From: Aldrovandia affinis
Taxonomy: Eukaryota; Chordata; Actinopteri; Notacanthiformes; Halosauridae
Direction of reading: 5' to 3'
DNA length: 64,000 nucleotides
NCBI GenBank assembly: GCA_029706075.1
Contig: JAINUG010000321.1
Span: forward strand, 158,694 to 222,693
Shown: in pieces, positions 22,641 to 33,712 of the stretch
How positions within the stretch are numbered: position 1 is the stretch's first letter
Layout: each line of letters opens with the position of its first letter
Made by a program: the position numbers and the translations under genes
Notes under the pieces: model-generated
What the model was told of the DNA's origin: nothing
Database searches by the model: none
What the model saw: only the letters and a program-made list of their open reading frames with translations

Positions 22641-23120
22641 CCGACTTGCCGCGCTTCTGTTTTCTCCCACACCGCCTGCGGGCCTCCTCGGTCGGGCAGC
22701 TGCGACAGGCGGTGCCGTGATCTCGGGGCCTTGTCCTGGCAACAGGCTAAGGCTACGTAGCATTTCCATTGTTTTGGTTAGCAGATGGAACAAGCATTGT
22801 TTTCCAATTTCCAACAAGGTTTGGCAGTTGTAGACGTATCCAGGAGTGTTCCGGATGCACACACGATTTGAGAAATTTGTTTGAGAAACAACATTTACCA
22901 CGTTAATTACACTTAGCACCGTATTTTGCGGACCTGGAGAGGCCGCTGCATCTATACTCCCCTCTATCTTTGTCATAATGTCACAACGAATGCTGTAATC
23001 CATTACATTGTGTAAATTATTGTGATTAACTGCTTTAAATTGCATGAGTGAAACTCTGCCCAGCCCTTCAATACATTGCATAGACTGTGAACTGATAACA
23101 GCTGATACCCATTCAGCCAT
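22620..23120 (-). CDS. N-terminal extension of the Rex1-like LINE polyprotein
   Basis: A 166-codon open frame immediately upstream of the endonuclease. It ends in an Arg/Pro-rich stretch (ARPRRPAGGVGENRS) that in a neighbouring frame runs into the endonuclease start, so it is probably the amino-terminal part of the same polyprotein with a frameshift. It has no recognisable domain. It starts near the inferred 5' end of the element. Confidence 0.5.
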   Translation of the reverse strand: MAEWVSAVISSQSMQCIEGLGRVSLMQFKAVNHNNLHNVMDYSIRCDIMTKIEGSIDAAASPGPQNTVLSVINVVNVVSQTNFSNRVCIRNTPGYVYNCQTLLEIGKQCLFHLLTKTMEMLRSLSLLPGQGPEITAPPVAAARPRRPAGGVGENRSAASRPGSVLG

Positions 23121-23125
23121 TACTA

Positions 23126-24106
23126 TGCCACACCCCTGCTACCAGTTAATCAATTACAGAGATGATATTAAATAAACAGGAATTTACCTGAGTGTTATTT
23201 CCGCGTACTACAGCATTTACGGTAATGCTGGAACATGTGTTTGCCACGCATGTGGTAGTGGGTGGAGCCAAAATGAGTAAATTCAGAAACTTCTAAAGGT
23301 CCTAATTATTGGAAGTTTCATTGCTAGATGATGGTGCTTTTATTTTTAAAATAAAACAATTTATTTCAGATTTTTTTTCCTTTAATGTAGCAGGAGAGAA
23401 AGGCGGAGCAGGAGAGAAAGGCGTAGTCGTAATTACTGGATGTCAACACTGCCTATTCCACGCTCCCTAAAACCTACGAAAGGCTCAGAGGTGAAAGGGG
23501 GAGGAGCGCACCACGGGTCCTGGAAAGACAGAATAGCTGACCGAATGCACGAGAGGAGACAGGATCATCATATCACTCTCTGTACTTGGGACGAGCCAGC
23601 ACTACACATAGGACGAGACAAACCGGGAGTACTATAACACCGCCCCTCGCAGAGTGAGGAAGTACTGCTGCTGTTTAATCTTCGATGTTGTGTCGGCATA
23701 TTGGAATACGACTAATTTGACTGTTTACTTGGGGTGTGCGAAATAACACACGGAGGATAAACAACCACAGTGAATTTTACATTTATCTTATCATGACCTG
23801 TTTGTACAGCAAAGACGAGGTTAGCCTACTCAGTAGGGTACAGCAATTATATGGGGAACTGCTAACCGTTTTTAACAGTTTAATATTTATATTGCATTGT
23901 GTTTGCAATACAGCTGTATTTTTATTGTGTGATTTTATAATAAGACCGGTTTAATAAAGTCTGTTTTATACTTACCTGTTGTGGTGTTTCTCGTGGGATC
24001 TAAGGACCCATAAGGGAGTCAAACATCAGGGTTGCTACCAAATTATTAGTCATTCATTTAAATATTTTGTCATGACTAAATTATTAGTCATTCTTTTAAA
24101 TATTTT
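23126..24106. other. Unannotated region with a possible polyadenylation signal
   Basis: No protein that I recognise. An AATAAA at about 23953 (GGTTTAATAAAGTCTG) and CG-containing sequence at 23400-23700 give a faint LTR- or exon-like look, but without paired ends or a partner copy I do not call either. The 28-bp unit ATTAGTCATTC-TTTAAATATTTTGTCAT occurs twice at 24045-24110. Confidence 0.35.
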
Positions 24107-24350
24107 GTCATCACCACTGCCTAGCCTACCTGCTCAACACTATGTACCCCCCCTTACTCCACTTATTAAAAAATAAAAACATTTACTAACCTTTTCCTTC
24201 CCAGTGTTACAGGTATGCAATGATGTCTATCGTTGTATTACTGCACTGATCTCTTGCGCGAACTATGATTGTTCCTAACATGTATTTATGCACATCTTGT
24301 AAGTCACTCTGGATAAGAGCGTCTGCTAAATGCTTAAAATGTAAATGTTG
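24107..24350 (+). mobile_element. L2-B 3' end, 5'-truncated copy
   Basis: Matches the L2-B 3' UTR (CATCACCACTGCCTA, ACTAACCTTTTCCTTCCCAG, AACTATGATTGTTCCTAAC) and ends with the conserved hairpin (ACTCTGGATAAGAGCG) and TCTGCTAAATGCTTAAAATG. No coding sequence remains. Confidence 0.88.
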
Positions 24351-24659
24351 TAGAATTCCACTCAAACACACCAAATGGCAGAAGTGTCCGAGTGGTGAAG
24401 GATAGCGTGTAGCCTTACCTTTGTGATACCGGAACAGGATTAAATGGAGGTTAATTAACTCCAACTACTCTATCTGACTCCAATGTATGTTAGCTTTTCT
24501 CTCTGTATATGCAAATGAGAGACTAGTCTCTCAGCTTGCGTAGTGTGGCTCTATACGTATTGCTATCTCTATATGAGATGCAGATGTGCCTTTGGCCTGT
24601 GTAAAGTCTAGCAAGGATATAGTTGTGTATCTTGCAATGGCACTAATGTATAGGCGAGT

Positions 24660-25181
24660 GACTACGGAGTGCAACGTTCTATGTGTGTGACCTTGCTGAC
24701 AACTGCTGAGGATGGAGATCCTCACGATTGTGTAGCTGAAACATCTAGGTCTGTGGCAGCACGCCCTGGGTTAATGGACACACCCATTCATGACACAGAA
24801 GTAACTTTCTATGTGGATAGATCCTGAAAAAAGAATGACTTCAACAAGTGAAACCAATATCAAAGCGACCATTGATACTGGAACTGATGTGACATTTTAG
24901 AAACCCAAATCACTGACGAGAGGTAACTGTGCAACACATACGAAAGGAACTGAGAAGGTGTCCCTGGGGAATGCATTCGCAGACTCTGCTGCAAAAGAAG
25001 CAGCTGCAGACACTCTCTTGAGAGACATGCAACAAGCGAGTGACCAGATAAAAAGCGAATCAAAATGTACTGAGAACGAAACTGGCCCATAGCTGCAGAG
25101 TTGAGTCATGGCATATGCCATGTCTCAAGAGGAGGGAGGGTAGATATGATAAACAAACCTTATACAATTTGGAGTGGAAAA

Positions 25182-25215
<34 letters not shown>

Positions 25216-25640
25216 TATATTTGTAAAAGGTGTTTAACATGTTTTGACTATTTGAATCTTGGATGATGGATTTCATCCACCTCACAGCAAGTGAGGGGAA
25301 AAAGAGCTGTTTAGTAATGATTGACCCATTCTCAGGTTGGGTAGAAGCATACCCTACCTCAAAAATTGATGCACAACTGTGGAAAAAAATAAAATAAAAA
25401 TAAAAATAATAATAATTTGTAGAGAAATAATACCTAGATGGGAAAAGCCTATCACCTACCGCAATTTGGAGATAGAATCACCCTGGACGGGACCGTACCA
25501 GGTGATTGAAGCTTCGGACAGAGCTGTTCGGGTCCAAAGGAGGGAGATACGGTTTGGCACCACTACGCACACTGTTCCAAAACAGACACACCCACACGCA
25601 CGCTCACACAAACCAGTAACAGATTAAAAGAACTACACGC
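24660..25640 (+). pseudogene. Endogenous retrovirus pol remnant (RNase H, integrase)
   Basis: Islands of retroviral pol in order: connection region (about 24690-24800, AEDGDPHDCVAETS), RNase H start (TEVTFYVDRS, where the expected Gly after Asp is Arg), RNase H end (LGNAFADSAAKEAAADTLL, 24955-25030), integrase core start (WMMDFIHLTASEGKKSCLVM, IDPFSGWVEAYPTSK, 25254-25370) and integrase C-terminal domain (SPWTGPYQVIEASDRAVRVQ, 25470-25545). The catalytic middle of the integrase has been replaced by A- and T-rich low-complexity DNA (25178-25220 and 25380-25425), and stops are scattered. The layout is gamma/epsilon-retrovirus-like. It belongs with the downstream LTR. Confidence 0.82.
25178..25222. 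repeat. Poly-A/(TA)n low-complexity tract
   Basis: A run of about 22 A is followed by about 22 bases of alternating TA inside the damaged retroviral integrase region. Confidence 0.95.
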
Positions 25641-26314
25641 AGTTAGGCAGGGGATTAGGCACCCCGAACCTAGCTGTGAACAGGCGGCGGCGGAATTGCA
25701 AAGTTCCGAGGGCACGTTAAAGACGTAGTATAGTGCCGGGGAGAAGACTGAAGGCCCCCGTGTCTGATGAAGTATGAATTGACATACTGCCGTGGTACCG
25801 TCTAGTCGGCGTAGCTGTCGCATGTAAGTATGCAGGCAGTACGTGGTACGTGGATGACAGTCCACACCTAGCAGAGGGGCGTAAGAGACGACCTCTGTGA
25901 ACAGGCAAGGCTGGTGAAAACGGTCAAAGTTTCTATACCCATAGCGAAGTGGGATAGGGATCAGACCGTCGGTTCCTAACTGGGTGGTTAACAGCCACTA
26001 CGGGGTCCTGATTAGATGCAGGACTAGGGATCGCTATCGACTGGGTCACCGGCCGGTCGGATCGCAGATGGCATTAAGACCATGAGAAATGGCTGCCGCG
26101 TTCGGCTCAATGTACAGTCAGGCCACTATAAGCTGAAACCGAATGCGTTAGTAAGCGAGTAGTGCTTTCTGTGATCAGTATTTTTGAAAAGAAAATACTG
26201 GGAAGCAGAGAGGCTGACGCTCCTTCACTCCGAGGAGTCGGGGGGAGAAGGAACTCAGCGGAAAGGGATCCAGCCTAGAGCTGCGCCCTAGAGAGGGAGG
26301 CTCGAAGGATCAAA
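25641..26314 (+). other. Retroviral non-coding or degenerate region
   Basis: Between integrase end and the unidentified ORF. No frame longer than 100 codons in the sense direction. GC content is higher than in the flanks. Possibly remains of env or a leader. Confidence 0.4.
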
Positions 26315-26758
26315 GTGGACATGCCCCCAAAATACCAGGCTGTACTGTTGGGAGAGAGATCATTGGAGAACGCGGGGTCCCCCAGGGCACTGTCTATCTT
26401 TCCCGCTCTTAGTATTACCACCTTAGCCCCTAATGATTTTGAGTGGCAAAGTTGCACGCCTAGTGCGGCGGCTGAGATTTTGTGTCCACAGATAATTGGG
26501 GAGATGGAGAAAGCCTGGGTGGAGCCGCCAGGACCCTACACGGAGAACTGCCCCATTGGAAATCCATACTGCAGATACGGGAAGGAGCCAGGAGCAGGAT
26601 GGCGATGCTGGGACTGGGCCGAGATATTCTGCCCGGAACAAAACAACCTGACCAGGGAACTTCGCTGCGATCCTGAGTTTGCAGCATGGTACTACTCCAA
26701 CGAGTTCGGAGTCGACCCATACCCTGACCTGATGTCTGACCTGTGGGAAGAGGAGTAG
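26315..26758 (+). CDS. Unidentified 147-codon ORF of the plus-strand retrovirus
   Basis: It lies between the integrase remnant and the 3' LTR, where env or accessory genes sit. The product has seven cysteines, several in aromatic contexts (ILCPQIIGEMEKAW, PIGNPYCRY, GWRCWDWAEIFCPEQ), and an acidic end (PDLMSDLWEEE). I see no signal peptide, transmembrane segment or fusion-type motif, so it does not look like a normal envelope, though a surface-subunit remnant is possible. It is the only frame in this provirus without stops, which is notable beside the ruined pol. The start is the first Met; it could begin elsewhere. Function unknown. Confidence 0.5.
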   Translation: MDMPPKYQAVLLGERSLENAGSPRALSIFPALSITTLAPNDFEWQSCTPSAAAEILCPQIIGEMEKAWVEPPGPYTENCPIGNPYCRYGKEPGAGWRCWDWAEIFCPEQNNLTRELRCDPEFAAWYYSNEFGVDPYPDLMSDLWEEE

Positions 26759-27576
26759 ATGAATGTTGTCTATCTGTTGTTCGTTTGTTTGTCTGTCTAT
26801 ATGAATGTTGCTAAGAAACCAAAAAGAAAAAGAGGAAAAATTGAAAAATGAAAGTATGGTGTCGCATTACTCTAATGTTTTCTACTTCTATTGTTAACAT
26901 TCACTAAGAAGTAACTTTATACTTATTTTTACACCTATTTTATATTCACTCTATACTTACCAAGGAACTTTATATTCTAAGCAAGAACTTAAGTGTATAA
27001 TCCATCTCTAATATTGAAAGGTTGAAATAACCATGTGATCTGACGCTTTGCTTAATGGCTCATGTGCTAGACCAAGCCCCTTGATAGTAGCATCCCAGGA
27101 TGCAAATGCTGATAAATTGTAAAACGCGGGGTCTGGTTCGCTGTTTAGACACCCGGTTGGTTTCGCTCAGAGTGGATGCTGAGTGCTCCTTTAAACACTC
27201 CCACTGGCAGCACTGCCAAGCCAGGACAGTGTGGCTTTTGACCCAAAGAGGTTTTTCCCAGTGGCTGAGTAGAGCCTTCGGGGTGACATTGCTTTGCTGT
27301 GCTAGAATGCTTAAAAGGCGTAAATTGATAATTTTGTGTAAAATTAGCATGCCCAAAGGTTGGACTGAGTAGGCACACGCCGGCCCGGGGTTCAAGAGCC
27401 GAAAAGACCAGCCAGAGGGTTGATTTAACCAAAGGCCTGTATGTAACCTGCTGTTAGTGCATACAAGTCCCGCACCTCCAGTTTAAGAGGCGTATATAAT
27501 GTTGAGACAGTATGGGGAAACTTTTGTTTCTGGAGCTCAAATTGCTCTCTTTTTATTGTGTTGCTCCCATAAATGT
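26759..27576 (+). other. Retroviral 3' region before the polypurine tract
   Basis: Follows the unidentified ORF, becomes A/T-rich, and contains short frames on both strands that resemble nothing known. Presumably degenerate 3' proviral sequence. Confidence 0.4.
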
Positions 27577-27592
27577 GAGCAAAGGAGGGAAT
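27577..27592 (+). promoter_or_regulatory. Retroviral polypurine tract
   Basis: GAGCAAAGGAGGGAAT abuts the TGTGGGAA start of the LTR. In retroviruses such a tract primes plus-strand DNA synthesis. Its position shows that the LTR to its right is the 3' LTR and that the provirus is in plus orientation. Confidence 0.8.
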
Positions 27593-28131
27593 TGTGGGAA
27601 TTTATTAGTACGTTTTTATTCTGACCTAACTGTGAATGAATGTGCAGAGCTCATTAATTCGCAGAAAAGTGGCAATCTAGTTTCGGCTACTGTGTTGTTA
27701 TTAATCTGTTCTAGATAAGGCTGATAGGAAGTCAGGCTGACGTAAGTGGCTTAAACAGATGAGGTAGGTTGTTATTTATTGGACAGTCTTCCTGATAAAA
27801 AGTCAGGCTGACGTAAGTGGCTTAAACAGATGAGGTAGGTTGTTATTTATTGGACAGTCTTCCTGATAAAAAGTCAGGCTGACGTAAGTGGCTTGCGATT
27901 GGAGGACCTGGGAAAACGTCAGCCAATCAGCAGAGACCTGATTTTGAGTTAAAGAAGAGTTTCAAGACGGCGGAGGGGAAGCGCTCCCCGGAAGACAGCT
28001 GGACAAATCAATTGAGAGATTTGTGTAGTTCGCTTTTGATTCCTGTTACTTTCTACTTGTCTCTAATAAATTCTGAGTTAAGAATTATTGGGTCTTAGCA
28101 TTTGCCTCCTCAACGCCTCCTTTGATACACG
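27593..28131 (+). mobile_element. 3' LTR of the plus-strand endogenous retrovirus
   Basis: Starts TGTGGGAATTTATTAG, ends TTTGATACACG. Related to the solo LTR at 1698-2160. AATAAA lies at 28065-28070. The U3 region carries a 71-bp direct repeat (starts 27731, 27802, and a partial third at 27873) containing CTGACGTAAGTGGCTT. No matching 5' LTR is seen upstream of 24660, so the 5' half of the provirus is lost or was truncated. Confidence 0.85.
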
Positions 28132-29029
28132 ACCTAACAAACCACAACGTGTAACTTCATTTTAGATTCATGAGAGATGCTGAGGTATGAAATTGTTTAT
28201 TAGCCGGACTTGCAGAAATAGTTACAGAAACATCAAACCGAATTTGCGTAATGTAAGCATACAAAAATGACTAGATGCGAAAGTTACGCAGGAGGTTGTA
28301 GTACGAATCTCCTCGAAGTATGCCACTTTCCCCCCTATATCCCCACACATAAAAGGGAACCATGAAACACCAAATAAGGACACAATCACTGAAAAATGGA
28401 ACCACTCCCTGTGCTGTTTCTGTACGGGCATCACACTACGTTAGTTTCACAGGTGGCCGCTGACGTGTAGATCATTTGAATTTGCACCGTTCACTTCTGA
28501 GATCACCGTTCGTTCTGAGATCTTTAGTAAGCGCCACCTGTACCACATCATCAATGACACCAACTCACTGCTCATGACATCAGCTTTCCAACAACACCAA
28601 ACATGATTATACTGTATATGTAAATGATGAAGTTACAGTATAACACATTAAACTCAGTGATGTGGTCAACAGTCCTGAGAACAGCCCCCAACGTGTCTCT
28701 AAACAGCAGGACTGCTTTTATCAGTGTGGGGGTTGTAAGGCATCTGGGACAATACCATTGTTTACGCATCTCACCTGTTGGCTCCCTGCTGGCAACATAA
28801 ACACAGTTCACATTCTTTTGGGTTACTTCAGGGCATAGTTCTGTGAACTGCCCTACAGTTTAAATGTATTTTCCAATTTGCAACCCTGGCCATCTTACAT
28901 AAATATTGCAAATCCTCATATAGTATGAGATGTATTCAAGTGTGTATTTAGGGGACATGCAATTAAGTATTCCTCTTAGAGACAGAAAAAATACGCTACA
29001 AGGAAATGCAATTTATCAAATAAATAACT
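28132..29029. other. Unannotated region
   Basis: No gene I can support. On the minus strand near 28740-28800 a short frame has WYCPRC, like the end of a PHD finger, but the preceding zinc ligands are not convincing. Confidence 0.35.
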
Positions 29030-30680
29030 CAAATGAATGTACTCATCGACAATACAACGTCAGAGAATGTAACAATAACCACTGATTACATGATGGAAAA
29101 CAAAGAGCTAGAGAGACTGTATCAACAAAGAGTTAGTGGAATTATACATAGATCAAGAGCAATATGGATGGAGCATGGGGAGATGTGCACCAAATTATTA
29201 ATGTGATTACAAAACAGAAATAATTATAGAAAGAATGTCACAACTGGTAATGGGACTATGTTGACATCTGCTAATGAAATCTTAATGGCCCAGATAGACT
29301 ACTATAGTAGCATCTTTGCAGAAGAAAATAATTGTTCATTTGGATCCTCTCTCTTAGAAGTTATGATGTCATATCCCCATCCAAGACTTACACAGAAACA
29401 AAAGTTGCTTTCTGAAGGTCTGATAGAAGAAGATGAGATACTAGAAGCCATATCTTTCTTTAAACATGGTAAGGCACCAGCTTTAGATAGCATGCCAGTT
29501 GAAGTATATAAAACATTCTTTCCAGAACTTAAGAAACCCTGACTAGCATGGTTTGACTACTCCTTTTATATTGGACATCAATCTAACACTCAATAAGGTT
29601 TAATTTCATTATTATTGAGGTCCTAACAAGGTCCTGATTTCCAATACAAAGATCCAATCGAGCAAAATAATTGGAGACCTCTTTGTTATGTTGTGATGCC
29701 TGGATATTAGCTAAATGTATTGCCTTAAGACTGAAAAAGGTGTTTCAAAATGTAATTAATTATGCTCAAACTGTATTCTTGGAAGGCAGATTCATTGGAG
29801 AAAACATTTGTCATCTCCTTGAAATAATTGAGTATTATGATAGAAGACAAAGCTGGGCTGATATTTATTAGTAATTTTGAGAAAGTAGTTGATAAAGTAT
29901 GTTGGGATTTAATGTATCAGTGCTTGAAATATTTTAAAAATACAAAATTCTGCAGAAATTAAAGGACTAGAAATTGTTGGTGTTGAGTCCAAAACTTCTA
30001 TCTGCAAATGACACCACCTTTCATATTAGCCTGGAGGCATCAACATTAATAGCACTTACTAAGGAACTGGACACATTTTCTGTCATCTGAGCTGAAACCA
30101 AATTATGAAAAAAGTTATATACTTAGACTTGGTTCTTTAAAACATACAAATGGTAAATTACCTTGTAATGTACACCTATCAAATGCACAGATGGTCCTGT
30201 TGATGTATTGAAAATTCACATCCCCATAGACAGGAGAGATTTGACAGATTAATCTTTAAATTAAACTCAACAAATTGGATATGATTTTACAGCCTTGGAA
30301 AGGCAATCACCTTTCTCTGTATGGCAAAGTCACGCTTATAAACTCTTTATTAGTTTCTCAATGTACATACGGTCTTCTGTCTCTTTCATCCTCAGGTGAT
30401 ACTTTTTAAAATATTATAAGCAGAACATATTTAGATTCATTTGGAACTGACTAATCTAAAAGCACTGACTATACATTAAAGGCCTCTTGGATATATTTAT
30501 AGCCAAGCTGCTTCATTCTACAAGTCTTGGTTGAAGGAAGGTGTTTATCTGACTGTCAAATCACATTGTTCAGTGTGCAGTGGAGACAGTACAGAAACAA
30601 ATGTTCTTCAACAACTCTCATGGTTTAACTACAATATTATAATAGAAGGAAAGCCCCTTCACTGGAAATCTTGCACTGCG
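29030..30680 (+). pseudogene. L1/Tx1-like LINE reverse transcriptase remnant
   Basis: Motif order fits an L1/Tx1-group RT: SRAIWMEHGEMCTKLL (about 29150), YYSSIFAEENN, EDEILEAISFFKHGKAPALD and MPVEVYKTFFPELKK (29258-29542), then WILAKCIALRLKKVFQNVI and AQTVFLEGRFIGENICHLLE (29690-29830), and further on GKVTLINSLLVSQCTYG (about 30325). Many stops and frame changes make it old. The catalytic ADD box is not recognisable; a degraded palm lies near 29870-30060. Neither end is defined. Confidence 0.72.
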
Positions 30681-30917
30681 AGATGTTTATTTTCTTAACA
30701 ATATTGTTGATTTAAATGGCAATATCTATACGTACAACATGTTCCAAGAGAAATATGGAGATATATGTACAATACACTGTTATAGCTAATTAGTGTATGC
30801 AGTACCTTTGGCATGGAAAATAACGATCAAAAACACTAAAGAGTACTTCACTGTGTGTGGTCCTAGCATGAATAATCATATGTGGGTTTTGAATTGTAAA
30901 ATTAATAAAGACATATA

Positions 30918-33016
30918 TCACATTTTACATTTACATTTTAAGCATTTAGCAGACGCTCTTATCCAGAGCGACTTACAGGATGTGCATCAATACAAGGTAA
31001 GAACAATCATAGTTAGCACACAAGATCAGTGCAGTAATACAGCAATAGACATCATTGCAGGCGTCTGCGTATCATACCTGTAACACTGGGAAAGAAAAGG
31101 TTAGTGGGGTTGTTGTTGTTTTTTGTTTTTTTAAATAGTGTAGAACAAGTAAACAGTGGTGACAGATTGACTAGTTGGACAGTGTTCAGTGGTAGTGGAG
31201 TCTGAAGAGGTGGGTTTTGAGTCTCTTGCGGAAGATTGGAAGTGATTCCGCAGTCCTGACCGATTGCGGGAGGTCGTTCAACCAGCGAGGCACCAGGACA
31301 GAGAAGAGGCGAGACCGCGAGGAGCGGCTGCCAGGCGCCCGGAGGGATGGGGCAGTCAGTTTGCCAGAGGAGGCGGAGTGGAGGAGACTGGGTAGGGTGT
31401 AGGGAGTGATGAGTGATTGGAGGTATTGGGGAGCAGTACCTCTGGCCGCTTGAAAAGCAAGCACCAGTGACTTTAATCTGATGCGTGCTGCGATGGGGAG
31501 CCAGTGCAGAGAGGAGAGTAGAGGGATGACGTGGGTGAACTTTGGCTGGTTGAACACCAGGCGAGCGGCAGCGTTCTGGACTAGTTGCAGAGGCTTGATG
31601 AGCCCGGCCGGAAGGCCTGCCAGCAAGGAATTGCAGTAGTCCAGATAAGAGATCACCAGGGCCTGGACCAGGAGTTGAGTGGCCTCTTGGGTGAGGAACG
31701 GTCGGATCCTCCGGATGTTGTGGAGGGAGAAACGGCAGGTCCGACTGATCGCTGCAATATGGCTCGAGAAGCACAGCTGGTTGTCCAGGGTCACTCCAAG
31801 GCTCCTGGCAGACTGAGACGGAGACACTATGGAGCCTTCCACGGTGATTGACGCATCAATCGTCGGGGAGCCCTTCGCAGGGAAGAAGAGCAGCTCTGTC
31901 TTCCCCAGGTTCAGCTTCAGGTGGTGGGTGGACATCCATGCGGAAATGTTAGCCAAGCATGCAGAGATCCGTGCCGGGACCTGGGTATCAGATGGAGGGA
32001 AGGAGAGAAAGAGTTGAGTGTCATCAGCATAACAGTGATAGGAAAAACCATGAGCAGAAATAACAGAGCCAAGTGACTTGGTGTACAGAGAGAATAGGAT
32101 GGGGCCTAGCACCGAGCCCTGCGGGACCCCAGTAGAGAGGATGTGGGGAGAGGAGAGGGATCCTCTCCAGGCCACCTGGTAGGACCGGTCAGCCAGGTAG
32201 GACTCAAACCATGTCAACACAGATCCAGAGATTCCCATCTCAACGAGAGATGAGAGCAGGATCCGTTGGTCCACGGTGTCGAATGCCGCCGACAGGTCGA
32301 GGAGGACGGAGCTAAGGGATCGGGACTTAGCCCCATGAAGAGCCTCAGTGACCGAAAGGAGAGCAGTCTATGTGGAGTGGCCTGCTCTGAACCCAGATTG
32401 GTTGGGATCAAGCAGGTCGTTCTGTAAGAGATGAGCAGACAGTTGATTATAGACAGCCCCCTCTAATGTTTTGGAAAGGAATGGGAGGAGAGAGACAGGT
32501 CGGTAGTTAGAGATGACAGCAGGATTCAGAGAGGGTTTTTTGAGGAGGGGGACAACATGAGCGCATTTGAGGGAGGAGGGGACAGAGCCAGAGGAAAGAA
32601 AGGAGTTAATGACATTGGAGACAAAGGGGAGGATGTCCATAGCAATGGACTGGAAGAGGGGGTAAGGAATGGGATCAAGAGGGCAGGTGGTGGGACAGTG
32701 AGAGAGAACAAGTTGAAGGATGTCTGAGTCAGGAAGGGGCGAGAAGGAGGACAGAGGGGTGGGAGGTTTAGGTAACGAGATGGGTGAGGGAGAGGTTGGG
32801 GGGAAGGAGTTGCGAATGACATCGACCTTCTCGTGAAAGAAGGATGAGAAGTCATCGGTTAGAGAGGAGGGGTGAGAGAGAGGAAAACGTAGAATAGAGT
32901 TTACGTGGGTTGGAAACAGAAGATTGAATCTTAGAAAGGAAAAATGCAGACTTAGCAGAGGAGATGTTAGAGGAGAAGGAAGCCAGGAGTGTGTGGAACT
33001 CAGACAGAACTACATC
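30918..33016 (-). mobile_element. L2-B LINE copy 2, 5'-truncated
   Basis: 3' end at about 30918 with the perfect stem CGCTCTGGATAAGAGCG (complement at 30956-30972) and the ATTTTAAGCATTTAG terminus. It extends through 3' UTR, complete RT and part of the RT-endonuclease linker to about 33016, where homology to copy 1 stops at FHTLLASFSSN. No endonuclease. Confidence 0.9.
31186..32640 (-). pseudogene. L2-B reverse transcriptase with one premature stop
   Basis: One frame from 32640 to 31186, about 485 codons, interrupted only by a TAG at 32368-32370 where other copies read GAG in RAGHSTETALL. Motifs: [101 protein letters not shown] and HWLPIAARIRLKS. It keeps the full C-terminus (FSVLVPRWLNDLP, FRKRLKTHLFRLHYH) that copy 1 lost. 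It is the best-preserved RT of the family here; the upstream linker is frameshifted at about 32870. Confidence 0.9.
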
Positions 33017-33651
33017 AATTTGCCTGGCATCATAAACATCTATGTCCAGTTCTATACAGAAAATGCTTTTCTCAAAATCGGCACACAAAAGAAAGCTTCT
33101 TCCAGAAGACAGTGTCTCTCTCCCTCTCTGAAGTGAAGGCCCTTAAAAAGCAGTCCAAGCTGCAGGTTGAGGTCATAGACAAACCAATTTGTCAACAACT
33201 CTAGCTGCAGTAAGTGATCATGCGCTCAAAGCATGGCTCCAATCAAAGGAAGTTCTCTCTCGAAATTTGCACGACAAAGAGGAAAGGAGAACGATTGCAT
33301 TAGCAAATGGTTACAATGTTAACCCATATGTGTACTATATTTATGACTAAATTCATCACAAAATGTGTTATGTGGATGGACAATGGCTTAAAATGAAGTT
33401 AGTAGGCATGCCTGGAAAGCCCAAAAACACCACAGTTTTTAAGTTAAGTTGTTCCAACAGCAGTAGTTTAGAGCTTAAAAGAAAATCATTCAAAATTGTC
33501 ATTCAGCAAATGCCACTACATATGATTATAAATACATGTTATTAACAATATATTGCAATATATAGCAAAACCAAGAATAAATGGCATTTTAGAAAATACA
33601 ATAAACGCAAATGTAAATATGCAATTCACTTCTGGTTTAACAACACATACA
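33017..33651. other. Unannotated AT-rich region
   Basis: Short frames only (for example 33363-33545) with no recognisable motif. The last eight bases before 33660 are the left target duplication of the hAT element. Confidence 0.4.
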
Positions 33652-33712
33652 TTATAATACAGTGGTGGGCTGTCAGGGCCTGCAAGACCTTCTCTGCTGG
33701 CCTAAAAAATAT

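Larger units (their letters stand above)
20179..23125 (-). mobile_element. Rex1-like (CR1-group) LINE, endonuclease to 3' UTR
   Basis: 5' end near 23125 with a degenerate N-terminal frame (23120-22620), endonuclease (22563-22027), linker (21957-21745), reverse transcriptase (about 21500-20560), then 3' UTR (20527-20179) that continues at 18731-18342. Clade call rests on RT wording such as [21 protein letters not shown] and [14 protein letters not shown]; related CR1-group clades are possible. Confidence 0.82.

Noticed and set aside
23395..23970. Solo LTR ending near AATAAA at 23953
   Set aside because: No TG...CA ends, no target duplication and no second copy in the window.
24370..24460. tRNA-like start (GTCCGAGTGGT)
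   Set aside because: There is an A-box-like word but no B box, anticodon stem or acceptor pairing; not a tRNA gene.
28572..28860. PHD finger gene
   Set aside because: Only a WYCPRC-like end is visible; upstream zinc ligands and splice borders are not convincing.
31052..31774. 240-codon minus-strand Pro/Ser-rich frame
   Set aside because: It is an alternative frame of the L2-B reverse transcriptase, which explains the sequence in frame 31186-32640.
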